Source of the DNA: Vombatus ursinus | Lineage: Eukaryota > Chordata > Mammalia > Diprotodontia > Vombatidae | Reading direction: 5' to 3' | DNA length: 64,000 bases | Assembly (NCBI RefSeq): GCF_900497805.2 | Contig: NW_020945064.1 | Coordinates: forward strand, 8,885,708 to 8,949,707 | Shown here: positions 19,501 to 30,070 of the stretch, in pieces | Numbering within the stretch: position 1 is the stretch's first letter | How the letters are laid out: every line of letters starts with the position of its first letter | Translations under genes and position numbers: made by a program | The notes under the pieces: generated by a model | Told to the model about the DNA's origin: nothing | Database searches by the model: none | The model's input: the letters and a program-made list of their open reading frames with translations, nothing else

Positions 19501-19718
19501 AGAAAGCTTGAAGCTTTCTGTGTTTCCACCAGCAGGGATCAATGCACCTGCCTTCTCACAAGCTCTACAATACTGACCATTTCTATCTTTTTTGTCTTTG
19601 CCTATCTATGTGGAGGAAGAGGGGAGGTGTGAAACGTCAGAATTGTTTTAATTTGCCTTTCTCTTTCTCTTAATGATTTCGAGCATGACTTTATATGATC
19701 CTTTATAGTACAGAAATC

Positions 19719-19780
19719 TTTTTTTGGGGGGGGAGGCCATCGGAGTGAAGTGACTTGCCCAGGGTCACACAGCTAGATAG
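19719..19780 (-). mobile_element. WSINE tail fragment
   Basis: T/G-rich tail plus 'gtgacttgcccagggtcaca' only. The 5' part is missing. Confidence 0.85.
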
Positions 19781-19992
19781 TCCATAAATCATTAAAAAAA
19801 AACCAAACCTCTTTATTTCCTTTGTCCACTTGTCTATTGGAGAATAGGTCTGGATATTTACATTTGTATCAATTTCCTATATATATATGAGATATCAAGT
19901 TTCATTGATATTTTATTCCATTTCCCCCTTTATTTTCTAATTTTGTCTTCACTGATTGTATTCATCAAAAAAGCTTTTTAATTTCATTCCGA

Positions 19993-20590
19993 GTCAAGTA
20001 AATAAGTATTTATTAAGCACCTACTATGTGCCAGGTGCTGCGGATACAAAGAAAGGCAAAAAACAGTCCCTGCCTTCAAAGAGCTCACAGTATAATGGAG
20101 ACAAGATGCAAATAACTATGTACAAATAAGATAAAGATAGAATAAATTAAGGATAGTATCAGAGAGGAGGCAGGAAAATTAAGAAGGAATAAGAAAGTCT
20201 TCTTACAAAGGGTGATATGTTTGCTGAGACTTGAAGAAAACCAGCAAAGTCAGGAAGTGGCGATAAGCAAGGCGGGGGTTCCTGGTATGAAGGACACCTA
20301 ATGAAAATGCCCGGAGTTGGGAGATGAGTGTCTTGTTTGTGGGACAACAAGGAGGCTGGTGTTACTGACCATCAGAGGATGTGGAGGGAAGTAAGATGAA
20401 AAAAAACTGGAAATGTAGGAAGGGCCAGGCTATGAAGGGTTTTACATGCCAAACATAAGGTTTTATATTTGATTCTGGAAACAATAGGGAACCTCTGGAG
20501 TTTACTGAATAGTGGGGTAACATGGTCAGAGCTGTACTTTAGGAAGATCAGTTTGATAGCTGAATGAGAAGTAGACTGGAGTACAGAAAT
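19993..20590 (-). mobile_element. LINE2 3' region inside L1, about 600 bp
   Basis: 'agtatttattaagcacctac', 'caaaaaacagtccctgcctt', 'tgaaaatgcccggagttggg', 'gaagggttttacatgccaaa' and 'ttaggaagatcagtttgata' in continuous antisense order. Confidence 0.93.
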
Positions 20591-20619
20591 GTAGCCAAAA
20601 TTGTCTTTTATTTTTTATC

Positions 20620-20622
<3 letters not shown>

Positions 20623-20669
<47 letters not shown>

Positions 20670-20716
20670 TCTCTGTCTCTCTCTCCCTCTCCCTCCCTCC
20701 CTCCCTCCCTCTCTCC
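20623..20716 (+). repeat. (CT)n / (CCCT)n microsatellite
   Basis: ctctct run grading to ccctccctccct, all pyrimidine. Confidence 0.97.
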
Positions 20717-20781
20717 CCACTGTTTGGTTACTTCTCCCTCTAGACATAGTTGTGAACAGTATTTGATTTCATCCTCTTCTA

Positions 20782-20790
20782 ATATGTATA

Positions 20791-20823
<33 letters not shown>
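20782..20823 (+). repeat. (TA)n microsatellite
   Basis: tatatatgtg followed by an uninterrupted TA run. Confidence 0.95.
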
Positions 20824-20948
20824 TTACTGTGTCACTTTTTATATTCAGATCAAGCATCCATTGTGGTATGTGGTATAAGATATTGGCCTAATTCTAATTT
20901 TGGCCAAACTGCTTTCCAGTTTTCCCAACAGTTCTTATACTAAAAAAA

Positions 20949-20984
20949 GGGTGGGGTGGGGTGGGGTGGGGTGGTGGGGGAGGA
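20949..20984 (+). repeat. (GGGGT)n repeat
   Basis: Five to six ggggt units ending in ggtgggggagg. Could form a G-quadruplex on the plus strand. Confidence 0.92.
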
Positions 20985-21310
20985 GTTCTTCCGGTAACTG
21001 ATGTTCACGGGTTTATTAAACCTTGTACTTCTCCTTTTCATGATTTCTGTTTCTTATTTATCTAATCTGTTCCACTGATCCACTTTTCTGCATTTTAACT
21101 AGCAGCAAATATTTTCCTGACTATGGCTTTCTAATAGAGTTTGAAGAGTGGTAATGATATGTCCTGATTCATTCACACTTCCATTACTTTTCTTAAGCTT
21201 ATAGATCTTTATCTCTAACAAATGGATTTTTAAATTATTTTGTCTAGTTCTAAAAAAAAGATACCTGGATAATTAATTTGATTGGAATGGCATTAAATAT
21301 ACAAATTAAT

Positions 21311-21545
21311 TTAAGTAGCAGGAACAAGATGGGGACTAAACCCGTGAATTCGCAGGTATCGGGGAACTCTCTGGTAAGGAAATTACCTCTACTAATGCAG
21401 GTCAGCACCTCATCTCCAACTTACAGTCTCAGAGAGTTTTCTAGAGCAGAGATGTTAAATGTCATTAAGCTAGTAGGTGATGGAGGTAGCACTTGAACCC
21501 ACGTCTTTGGACTCTGAGTCCAGCCCTTTATCTACAATGCCTTGA
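21311..21545 (-). mobile_element. Marsupial tRNA-derived SINE, unassigned subfamily
   Basis: On the minus strand: a 'gataaagggctggactcaga' head, then 'gcattagtagaggtaatttc' and 'gaattcacgggtttagtccc'. The head is MIR-like, but the 3' half differs from MIR. Confidence 0.6.
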
Positions 21546-21623
21546 TGACTCATTTTGCCATCATGACCATCTCATTGATTATTTAAGCATCCCTTTATTT
21601 CTTTCAAGAATGTTCTGTATTTG
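21546..21623 (+). repeat. Second copy of the 18539 duplicate
   Basis: Homologous to 18539-18622. Here it is followed by a complete WSINE rather than ten bases of one. Confidence 0.85.
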
Positions 21624-21774
21624 GGGCAGCTAGGTGGCGCAGTGGATAGAGCACCAACCCTGAAGTCAGGATGCCCTGAGTTCAAATCCAGCCTCAGACC
21701 AAACACTTGACACTTACTACCTGTGTGACCCTGGGCAAGTCACTTAACCCCAATTGCCTTAAAAAAAAAAGAAG
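21624..21774 (+). mobile_element. Marsupial tRNA-derived SINE (WSINE1 type)
   Basis: Complete copy with an A tail. The exact 12-bp target repeat gttctgtatttg is at 21612-21623 and 21775-21786. Confidence 0.97.
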
Positions 21775-21795
21775 GTTCTGTATTTGTATTTACCC

Positions 21796-21852
21796 AGGGT
21801 GTCCCAAAATTCTTAAGCTGTTAAAATATAAAACATCGGGGACCCCTGTATG
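21796..21852. mobile_element. Short mariner-type MITE remnant
   Basis: Opens 'ccagggtgtcccaaaattct' and closes 'ggggacccctg', TA on both sides. It resembles the element at 54832 but is shorter and more diverged. Confidence 0.5.
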
Positions 21853-22814
21853 TCTTAAGAGCTATCTCTATGCATTTGGAATGGAATTTCTCTCATCATA
21901 ATTTCTTCCTGACTTCTGTTAATACCGTATGGAAATAATGATGATTTCTGTGGATTTATGTTGAATCCTACAATCATGCACCTCCCATTAGCTGTTAGTC
22001 ACCTCCCATTCTCCAAGGTATGCTAAGCTCACAATTATGTCATTTGCAAATAAGGATAGTTTTAACTCCTCTGCTGATATTTATACTTTTGCTGTGGTTT
22101 GCTTGCTTTATTGCCATAGCTAATATTTATAGAGTTGTGCCAAATCATAGGTTAGTGGGTAAGAAATGAATGAAGGTTAAAGTATTATTGTCAGGAATGT
22201 TCCTAGGTTTTTTTTTCCATTGCAAACCAAGCTAGCTCTTGGTTTTAAATATATGCTTTTAACTATATTAAAAGGCCCTTCTATCTTTATGCTTTTTAGA
22301 GGTTTTTTTAAAGTACATGAGTGATGAATGTTGTCAAAGGATTTTTTCTGCATCTATCAAAATAATCATGTGGGATTTGTTCTTTCTTGTTTCTATAATT
22401 AATTATGCTAACTGTTTTCCTAATGTTGAACTATCCTTGCATCTCTGGTATGAATCCAACTTGGTTATAGTGAATTATCTTCTGCATATATTTCTGTAGC
22501 CTCCTCACAAGATTTTTATTTAAAATATATGCTTTAGTAGTCATTAGTGAGATTGCTCTAGAGTTCTTTTATCTGCTTTGTCTCTCCTTTGTGTTATCAG
22601 GATATTTGCCTCATAAAGGACATTTCATAGGGTATTTTCTGTCTCTTTATTTGAGAATAATTTTTGTAGCATAAGTATTAATTATCCTTTAAGTGTTTGA
22701 TAGGATGCACTTGTAAATCCATCTGGCCCAAGTCCCACATACATTTTAACTGCCTTGCCAGCTTTAAACAAAAGGAAAAATACATCACTGATGGTATTCT
22801 AGGAACTGTAATTC

Positions 22815-22960
22815 CACAAACATTTGTTAAAGGTCTGCTACATATACTGAACCCTAAGCTAGTTCCCAGAGATAAAAAGATGGGTTGTGTCCTTCTGGAG
22901 CTCATTATCTAATACGACACGAAACTCAAATAAGTAATACATAAGGTACAATGTAATTAG
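22815..22960 (-). mobile_element. LINE2 3' end
   Basis: 'cacaaacatttgttaaaggt' and 'cttctggagctcattatcta'. Confidence 0.7.
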
Positions 22961-22961
22961 G

Positions 22962-23092
22962 TAGCCAGGAGACATAGTGGACAAAATGCAAGACCTCTAG
23001 AAGGAAAGGCTTGATTTCAATCAGGTCTCAAGCATTTATTAGCTGTGTGACACTGGTCAAGCTAAGTTCTGTTATCATTTAGATAAATGCTA
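22962..23092 (+). mobile_element. MIR/WSINE-type SINE, diverged
   Basis: 'ggagacatagtggac', 'ttagctgtgtgacactggtc'. Confidence 0.65.
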
Positions 23093-23161
23093 ACTGTTAG
23101 TTTTATAGGAGCAAAGGAAAGATCCCTACAAAGTGCTTTAGGGAAATCCCAAAAGGGAGGG

Positions 23162-23745
23162 AATCCAAGAATCTCAGGGTTGGAAAGGACCTCAGCAGCA
23201 TCAACTCATGCCTGAGCAAGAATTCTCTCTACAACATACCCAACAAGCAACCATCTAGTTTTTGCTTAAAACTCTCAAAAGAATAAGAAAAACCTACCTG
23301 CTAAGGTAGGCTATTCCACTTTGGAATAAATTGAATTATTAGGAGGTTTCCTTGAACAAAATTGGCATTTATGCAACTTAGACCCTGTTCTGTCCTCTGA
23401 GAAGAAGAAAACAAATTTAGTCCCTCTTCCACGTGGCAGGTCTTCAGTTTACTGAAGATAGTTCTCATCCCCATCCCTTCATCCCAGTCTTCTCCTGTCT
23501 TTTCAATAACTCCTCATTTGACATATTCTTGAAACCTATCACCGTCCTGGTTTTCCTTCTCTGGATACTTGAGAGTTTATCAATGTGCTTCCTAAAACAT
23601 GGTGCCCAGAACTAACCCCAATAATCCAGGCACGGTCTGACCAATACAGGGTACAACAGTATTAAGATCTCCTTCATCCTAGATACTATGCCTCACTTAA
23701 TGTGGCCTATGATTGCATTAGTTTGCTAAATTCAATGTTTTTAAA
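23162..23745 (-). mobile_element. L3/CR1-type LINE, about 580 bp
   Basis: 'gggttggaaaggacctcagc', 'aggctattccactttggaat', 'ccttctctggatacttgaga', 'ggtgcccagaactaacccca' and 'gcctatgattgcattagttt' in antisense order. Confidence 0.8.
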
Positions 23746-23749
23746 AAAA

Positions 23750-25025
23750 TCTATTCTCCTCCTGAGTATTTGACACATTTGATCACCCACTCCTCCCTGG
23801 ATCTGTGAGATAACGTCTTCCCCTGGTTCTCTTCCTCTGTGTCTAATTGTACCTCAATGTCCTTTACTGCATCACGATCTATGTCCTCCCCCCAGCGCAT
23901 GGATGTATTCCAGTGCTCTATTCTCGACCCTCTTCTATTCTTTTTTTCTATATTCCTTCTCTTGATGAATTCATCATCTCCCATGGTGGGAGGAGGCTTA
24001 ATTATCATCTCTAGACAGTTGATTCTCAAATTTACATATCCAGCTCTCATCTTCCTCCTGAGCTACCATACCATATCTCCAACTGCCTGCTGGATCTCGC
24101 CACCTGGATACACTCTAGACCTCAAACATGTCTGAAAGAGAGTCGTCCCTGATCCCTCTCCTCTTCTCCATATCTGTCAAGGCACCACAATCTCTCTAGT
24201 TCACTACCCTCGAGTCATCCTTGATTCTTCCCTGTATCCAGTCCCACACAGCCAACCACCTGCCAAATCTTGTTGATTATACCTCTCATATATTCCTTAA
24301 CCTGTTTCATCTCTACTCACACAGACAAAATCCTAGTTTGCAGGTCCTTCTTACTTCTGATCTATACTATTGCGATAGCCTCCTAACTGCTCTCCCTGAC
24401 TCCAATCCATCTCTCTCCTCTCTTCTCCACCATCCACAAAACTGTCTAATGAATATTCCTTAAAAACCACTCTATGTCACTCCCCAGCCTTAGTGACTCC
24501 CTATTGTCTTTAGAGTGAAGTATCAACTTCTCTGGTAAGCATTTAGAGTCCTTTACAGTATGGCTCCGACCCATTTGTCTAAGATTACTCCATGTTATTC
24601 CTCCTCACATATTCCAGCCAAACTGACTTATTTGCTATTCCCTAACTATGACATTCTATCATCTCCTACCTTCATGTGTTAGCAGGGAGCCAGCCAGCCG
24701 GCCCCCTCATGCCTGGAACATTCTCCTTCCTCGTCTCCACCTCCTGGAATCTCTAGATTCCTTTAAGGCCCAGCTCAAGTGACAGATGCTACTGCAAGGC
24801 CCTTGTTGGTCCCCATAGTTGTTAGTACTTACCTCAAAACTATTTTGCATTTACTTTGTATATTTTGTGTTGACTTATTTGTGCATGTGTTATTCTGCCT
24901 GCCCTCACCTCCACCCCATAAGAATGTAAGAGGGCATGGTCTATTTTTACATTTTCCCTTTTTATCCCCAGCATGTACTACTGTGTTTATGACCCAGTAG
25001 GCTGTTCAAAAATGACCTTGAGTTG
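23750..25025 (+). mobile_element. LINE2, about 1.3 kb, RT region to 3' end
   Basis: Sense order: 'ctattctcgaccctcttcta', 'catcatctcccatgg', 'tcatccttgattcttccctg', 'ctattgcgatagcctcctaa', 'ttagagtcctttacagtatg', 'cctttaaggcccagctcaag', then the tail near 24920-25015. It is one of the longest L2 copies here. It is far diverged and not coding. Confidence 0.92.
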
Positions 25026-25074
25026 AACATTATATTGCTAAATAACATTGAGCTTGAAATCCACCAAAATCCCC

Positions 25075-25300
25075 AGAAAATTTTCAGCTGAGGGCTGGGG
25101 GTGGGGTGGGGACCAGGGAAGACTTCATGGAGGAGGGAGCATCTGATCCAGGCCTTGAAGAATAAAAAGGATTTTGATAACCTGGAGATAATTAAGAAAT
25201 ACATTCCAAGCTCTCATGAATGCACAGAAGTTGGAGAAAGCATGGCAGGAGAAGAGAGATAATTAGTAGTTTAGTTTGACTGGAATAATGTGCACATGAA
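25075..25300 (-). mobile_element. LINE2 3' UTR fragment
   Basis: 'ccagggaagacttcatggag' and 'tccaggccttgaagaataaa'. Confidence 0.7.
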
Positions 25301-25560
25301 GGAAAATAGCAAGAAATACAGCATCATATGGAAGAAGGATTTTTTGAAAGTGTATTAGGACCCTTGTTATTATCTACCTGCATGAATATGTCATTATATT
25401 TTCTTTCTCTTTCCCATAGTGATGACTTGCCCAAAGAGAACTCAGGTTCTGTTTATGAACACAACCTAAAGGATAACTGCCAGGCAATGGTCCCAATGGC
25501 CCTTCTAAACTGGTTAGAACCCAGCTGCCCCAATAACCAAAGTAAATGGATGTAGTAGTT
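25301..25560. other. Unique intronic sequence
   Basis: No repeat recognised. An open frame on + (25328-25555) has no domain. Confidence 0.4.
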
Positions 25561-25563
25561 CTA

Positions 25564-25650
25564 GGCCAGGCAGCTCGGCTGGTTAGAGCACAGTGTCCCA
25601 GAAGACATGATCCCAACTTCATTCCCATGTGAGGCCAGTTGGATGGGCTT
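25564..25650 (+). mobile_element. tRNA-Ile-like SINE head (MamSINE1-like?)
   Basis: 'ggccaggcagctcggctggttagag' region (25564-25588) resembles the 5' half of tRNA-Ile(AAU) with its A box. A degraded B box (aacttcattccc) and a closing ggcca follow. The anticodon stem is not restored, so it is not a working tRNA gene. Confidence 0.5.
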
Positions 25651-25694
25651 TGTATGTGCTACTGTTCACAAAAGGGATTGTTGAAGTGTGTGTG

Positions 25695-25838
25695 TGAATG
25701 GTTCATTGTACATATTCCTTCTGGGCAAGTTATTCTCTTCTCTGAGTTTGAGTCACCTCATTTGTAAAATGGAAAGAGGAGGTGGACTAGATGATTCCCA
25801 AGGTTCCTTCTGGTTCTAATGATCTATGATTCTACTAC
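25695..25838 (+). mobile_element. MIR fragment
   Basis: 'ttctgggcaagttattctct', 'cacctcatttgtaaaatgga' and 'aggttccttctggttctaat'. Confidence 0.75.
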
Positions 25839-25884
25839 TCCAGAGTCTCATTATCACAGATACTAAGTTCATCTGGGAACTTAT

Positions 25885-26046
25885 AAACTAGATGGTAAAG
25901 CAGAAAGAATACTGGATTTTGAATCTGGGAAACCCGAGTTCAAACCCCAACTCTACTTCACGTCTCTGGGACTCAGTTTTCTCCTATATAAAATGAAGAT
26001 GTATTAGTCATCTCCAAGGTCCCATCTGAATCTAAAGCCTATGAGA
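25885..26046 (+). mobile_element. MIR CORE-SINE
   Basis: 'gagttcaaaccccaactcta', 'gactcagttttctcctatat'. Confidence 0.75.
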
Positions 26047-26155
26047 GCTGAATGACAATCCGACTGCAGGATTGCCTCTGTCCATGGTGCTAGTATTTAG
26101 TATTTCTATCTTTGCTTAACTCACCAGCATCATCATCTATTCATGCCAGTAACAT

Positions 26156-26378
26156 GATGATGAAGAAGAAGAAAGAGAAGAAGGAGGAGGAAAAGAAGGA
26201 GGAGGAAGGAGGAGGAGAAGAATGAGGAGAAGGAGAAGGAGAAGGAGGAGAAGGAGAAGGAGGAGGAGAAGGAGAAGGAGAAGGAGAAGGAGAAGGAGAA
26301 GAAGAAGAAGAAGAAGAAGAAGAAGAAGAAGGAGAAGAAGAAGAAGAAAGGAAGGAAGAAGGAAGAAAGAAGAAGAAG
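26156..26378 (+). repeat. (GAA/GAG)n purine tract
   Basis: About 220 bp almost free of pyrimidines: gaagaagaa and gagaaggag units. The long Arg-rich and Ser/Phe-rich frames it creates are artefacts. Confidence 0.98.
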
Positions 26379-26389
26379 CCTTCCCACAT

Positions 26390-26970
26390 CAGTGGCAGGC
26401 TGTTATTTATTGACTAGTCTGTCAGTCCTCAGATGATAAGTACAGCCCTGTTCTGCCTGCCCTAGAAAATGAGGAGTATCCCTATTCAAAAACATCTCCT
26501 TTCCATAAGAGTTTCTCATATACTGTGATTAGACTGCTGAAGTCATACAAGCACATACCAGGATCTTCTATCTTCATATTCTCTCCCCACCTTCCCTCTC
26601 CTTCCCTCTCCTCACCTTTCTATTCCCTAGCTGATTATTTAATGGAATTTCATTATAAAGCACTTTCTCCCCCTTGGCTTCACACCTACCAATATCTATG
26701 GGCTAATCAGAGTTGCTCTTAGTAGGCAGTACAGGAATAGCTTAATTTACCTGTAAGCAACCAGGAGATGATACTGTTTTTTACATATCAGAGAAGCAGT
26801 GGCATAACTGCAAGGTAGAGGATGGGTAGGTCTGAATTGCAGTCTACAGTAGGAATACAGATCATTGCACCAATCTCCTTGATTGAATGATACCCAGGGA
26901 GCACTTTCTGGGGACCTAAAATCACAGAACCTTAGAATTCACTTTCAACTAGGGAAGTCAGAGTGCAAGC
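26390..26970. other. Unique intronic sequence
   Basis: About 580 bp with no recognised repeat. Confidence 0.5.
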
Positions 26971-26974
26971 AATC

Positions 26975-27130
26975 AATTCATTCTAACAAACATTTATTGG
27001 GAATCTACTGTGTGCAAGGTACTGAGACGGATGCTAGGGATGTTGGGATGGATGATACAACCCCTGTCCTCAAGGAGCTCACTTATACTAGGGAGTGTAC
27101 AACTATCCAGACAAATATGACATAAAGCAG
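26975..27130 (-). mobile_element. LINE2 3' end
   Basis: 'cattctaacaaacatttatt', 'caaggtactgagacggatgc' and 'ctgtcctcaaggagctcact'. Confidence 0.8.
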
Positions 27131-27286
27131 CATATGGGAGGTCAGCAGCAATGTGGTGAGGAGGCATCTGAACTGCTTTTAGGAATGAAGAGAAGACTGA
27201 GGTAGGAGTGGTGGGCATCTTGTGTCTCAAGCTATCTTCAGGTACTTGAAAGGCTGTCATGTGGATGAGGCATTTCACTTATTCTT

Positions 27287-27442
27287 TTTTTTTTTTTTTT
27301 TGCTAGGCAATGGGGTTAAGTGACTTGCCCAGGGTCACACAGCTAGGAAGTGTCAAGTGTTTTGGTCTGAGGCCGGATTTGAACTCAGGTCCTCCTGACT
27401 TCAGGGTCAGTGCTCTATCCACTGCGCCACCTGGCTGCCCCC
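27287..27442 (-). mobile_element. Marsupial tRNA-derived SINE inside L3
   Basis: Full-length antisense WSINE. Exact 16-bp target repeat catttcacttattctt at 27271 and 27443. Confidence 0.97.
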
Positions 27443-27537
27443 CATTTCACTTATTCTTCCTGGTCCCAGAGGGCAGAACTAGGAACAACCAGTAGGAGTT
27501 ACAGAGAGGCAGAAATCAGCTAGAGGTCAGGAACAAT

Positions 27538-27790
27538 GGGCCATTATGTGGCACACTGGATAGAGTGTCAGGTCTGGAGTCAGAAAGACTCATCTTCCTA
27601 AGTTCAAATCTGGCTTCAGACACTTCCTAGCTGTGTGATTCTTGGCAAGTCACTTAACCCTGTTTGCCTCAGTTTCCTCATCTGTAAAATGAGCTGGAGA
27701 AGGAAATGGCAAAGCATTCCAATATCTTTGCCAAGAAAACCACAAATGGGTCACAAGAGCCAGATACAACTGAAAAGACTGAACAACAAC
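27538..27790 (+). mobile_element. MAR1-type CORE-SINE inside L3
   Basis: Full order from 'tatgtggcacactggataga' through 'gagctggagaaggaaatggc' and 'caatatctttgccaagaaaa' to 'gactgaacaacaacaa'. Confidence 0.95.
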
Positions 27791-27950
27791 AAAGAGCAAA
27801 ATTTCCTTACAACTAGAGCTATCAAAAGGGAAATGGGTTGCCATGGATGTAGTGAGCTCCCTTTCACTAGAGGTCTACAAAAGTGCCTGGATGACCACTT
27901 GGGAATGTTGTAGAGGAAATTCTTAGAGGATCAATGGTTTCAAGCTGGAA

Positions 27951-28024
27951 CAGAACTTAAAGACCTGCCTATCCAACTCTCTCATTCTATAGATGAGAAA
28001 GCTGAGGCTCAGAAAGGGTCACAT
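27951..28024 (-). mobile_element. MIR core fragment inside L3
   Basis: 'ttctatagatgagaaagctg' and 'aggctcagaaagggtcacat'. Confidence 0.7.
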
Positions 28025-28101
28025 AGCAGGTCTGATTGTACTAGATGGATTCTGAGGTCCCTAGCAATGCCGAGATGCTGCGATTCAAAGAAGAAATCCA
28101 G

Positions 28102-28251
28102 GGGGCAGCTAGGTGGTGCAGTGGATAGAGCACTGACTCAGTCAGGAGGACCTGAGTTCAAATCTGGCCTCAGACACTTGACACTTACTAGCTGTGTGAC
28201 CCTGGGCAAGTCACTTAACCTCCACTGCCTCACCAAAAAGCAAAAAGAAAA
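28102..28251 (+). mobile_element. Marsupial tRNA-derived SINE (WSINE1 type)
   Basis: Complete copy, exact 10-bp target repeat agaaatccag at 28092 and 28252, A-rich tail with agc interruptions. Confidence 0.97.
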
Positions 28252-28261
28252 AGAAATCCAG

Positions 28262-28528
28262 TAGCTGCTTCCTCTCAACTTTTAGAATTAAGTTTTTGTT
28301 AGAAAATAGTACTAACAGGGAAATGGAGGCACATGTCTGTCTCCAGAGCAGGCAGCAGGACCTCAGATAAACAGTGAAAATATGCTTCCCCTTCACCCTG
28401 CCTTTCTCCAGTGCAAACAGTAGGAGCTACTGGCACAGGACCTATAATATAAGAGATACAGAGAGGTCTTAAACCTTTAGGATCACTGATACCAGCCTCC
28501 TAGGGACAACTGAGACTGAAGCCAGAGG
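28262..28528. other. Unique intronic sequence
   Basis: No repeat recognised. Confidence 0.4.
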
Positions 28529-28738
28529 CAATCTGGTGCTGGAGGGGAAAGAGCACTAGGCTTGGAGTCAGGAAGACTCAAGTTCGAATCCTTCTTTAGA
28601 CGCTTAATAGCCACATAACCTCACGCCAACCTCCTTAACATCTCTTAACCTTATTTCTTTCATCTGTAAAATAAGGAAGTCAAGACTCATTGACTCCTAA
28701 GGTCCCTTTGAGCTCCAAATCTAGGAGTTTATGAACCC
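28529..28738 (+). mobile_element. MIR CORE-SINE
   Basis: 'aaagagcactaggcttggag', 'caagttcgaatccttcttta', 'tctgtaaaataaggaagtca'. Confidence 0.8.
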
Positions 28739-28995
28739 TACCTACATGAGGCAATAACTGATGGTTCACTTCTGGCCCCTTTCAGCTGCAAAATTTTATG
28801 ATTCTAGAATAAGGCTAATTCATACTAAAATATTCATAATTTATGTTCTCTTGCCCCAGAGCATTTGCATCAGCAAAAAAGGAGTGAAGGGATAAGGGTG
28901 ACAGTTAACCCAAAGGAATGACTCCTTAATGGCAAATGTAAATATAATAGGGCTTACTGTAGGGAATGGCATTTACTGGGGATGGGACAAAGAAA

Positions 28996-29340
28996 CACCC
29001 AGACTGCATATGGCAGTGGAAAAAGCACAGGACTGGCAGGCAAGAGATCTGTCCTCTTGTCCTGGCTCTGTTAGTTATTAGCTATGTGTCCTCAGCTCTC
29101 CCACTTGTTAGCTGTGTGACTTTAGGCAAGTTAATTAACCTCTCTGGACCTCAGTTTCCTTATCTGTAAAACTGAATGCTCTCTAAGATCCTTTCCACAT
29201 CTAATATTCTGTTACTGTGTGGTACCTTAGGCAGGTCAGTTTTCCCTTTCAAAGTTTGTTTTCCTCATCAATCAAATATGGAGCTTTGACTAAAGGATCC
29301 CTAGTTCTAAGTTCTAGCTCTAAAAGCTAGATTTTTGATC
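28996..29340 (+). mobile_element. MIR with internally repeated core, plus a second MIR fragment
   Basis: 'tggaaaaagcacaggactgg' to 'gacctcagtttccttatctg'. The 'gttagctgtgtg' word appears at 29107, shortly after a similar 'tattagctatgtg' at 29077. Another partial core follows at about 29222-29340. Confidence 0.75.
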
Positions 29341-30070
29341 CAGTTTTAAGTTGGGATGAGATGGGCCTCCATTTCCAAATCTGCTCTGTAGCTGGTGACC
29401 TATCCTGAGCTTAGGTCCATATCAGCAGTGGATGAAGAGATTCCCAGAGACACAGACTTTACTTTGACCCTACTCAGGATAGAGGTCCAATCTCTGAGGC
29501 AGTTAGGATTTCTACCTCTCCCTATCTGGTCTTTCTGCAAGGAACTTAATTCCTTAATGACTCTGTAAATGTTGTTATGGTAGAAATGGTGTCTGAGTTC
29601 TCACTAACCATTAACAATGCAATTCTAGACAGAAAAAAAAACCGGACTTGGTCTTAATCTCTTGGTGCTAAAAAAACAAACAAACAAACAAAAAAGCAAA
29701 GACTACTTCTGTGGTTGCAGACAACCGGCAAAAAAGGTTACTACAAAGGATGCTTTCAATCACCCCATCCAAGGAAGGATCGATCCTGTAGGCTCCAAGC
29801 AAGCACAACAGAAGAAAGTCTTCATCCTTCCCTCTGATACAAAAACAAGGTGAGCAGAAGCAGCTGAATTCGATTTGAATGCTGCCTGCCCTAGGGATAG
29901 ATTGGAAGCCCAAGGATTCCTGGGAGGACAGCTGAAAGAAAGGGCATCTGGATCAGAAGGGACAGGGGGAAGGGGAAGGAGCTGCTTCCATTCCTAAGAA
30001 AAGTCCAGGACTGGGGCTAGGCAAATTTCACAGCTCTGGCGTGGTGGGCCAGCCACTGAGGGTACTCTGC
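29341..30070. other. Unique intronic sequence
   Basis: About 730 bp with no recognised family. (CAAA)n run at 29676-29692. Confidence 0.5.

Larger units (their letters stand above)
18636..22690 (-). mobile_element. L1 LINE, antisense, broken by several insertions
   Basis: Antisense L1 3' UTR/ORF2-like pieces at about 18636-19007, 19277-19350, 19503-19718, 19779-19992, 20591-21310 and 21870-22690. Examples are 'tatattccattgcatcattt', 'ggatttttaaattattttgt' followed by a 'ggaatggcattaaatataca' element, and 'aattatgctaactgttttcc'. Between them lie MIR, WSINE, L2 and DNA-transposon insertions annotated separately. It is an old element; the exact family is not determined. Confidence 0.7.
27215..28075 (+). 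mobile_element. L3/CR1-type LINE 3' end with three nested insertions
   Basis: Pieces at 27215-27286 ('tacttgaaaggctgtcatgt'), 27443-27537 ('ggtcccagagggcagaacta'), 27790-27950 ('ctagaggtctacaaaagtgc', 'ctggatgaccacttgggaat') and 28025-28075 ('actagatggattctgaggtc') lie in L3 order. They are separated by a WSINE, a MAR1 and a MIR fragment. Confidence 0.82.

Noticed and set aside
25564-25636. Functional tRNA-Ile gene
   Set aside because: The anticodon stem and B box are not preserved.
26133-26413. Poly-Arg and poly-Ser open frames
   Set aside because: Produced by the GAA/GAG tract.
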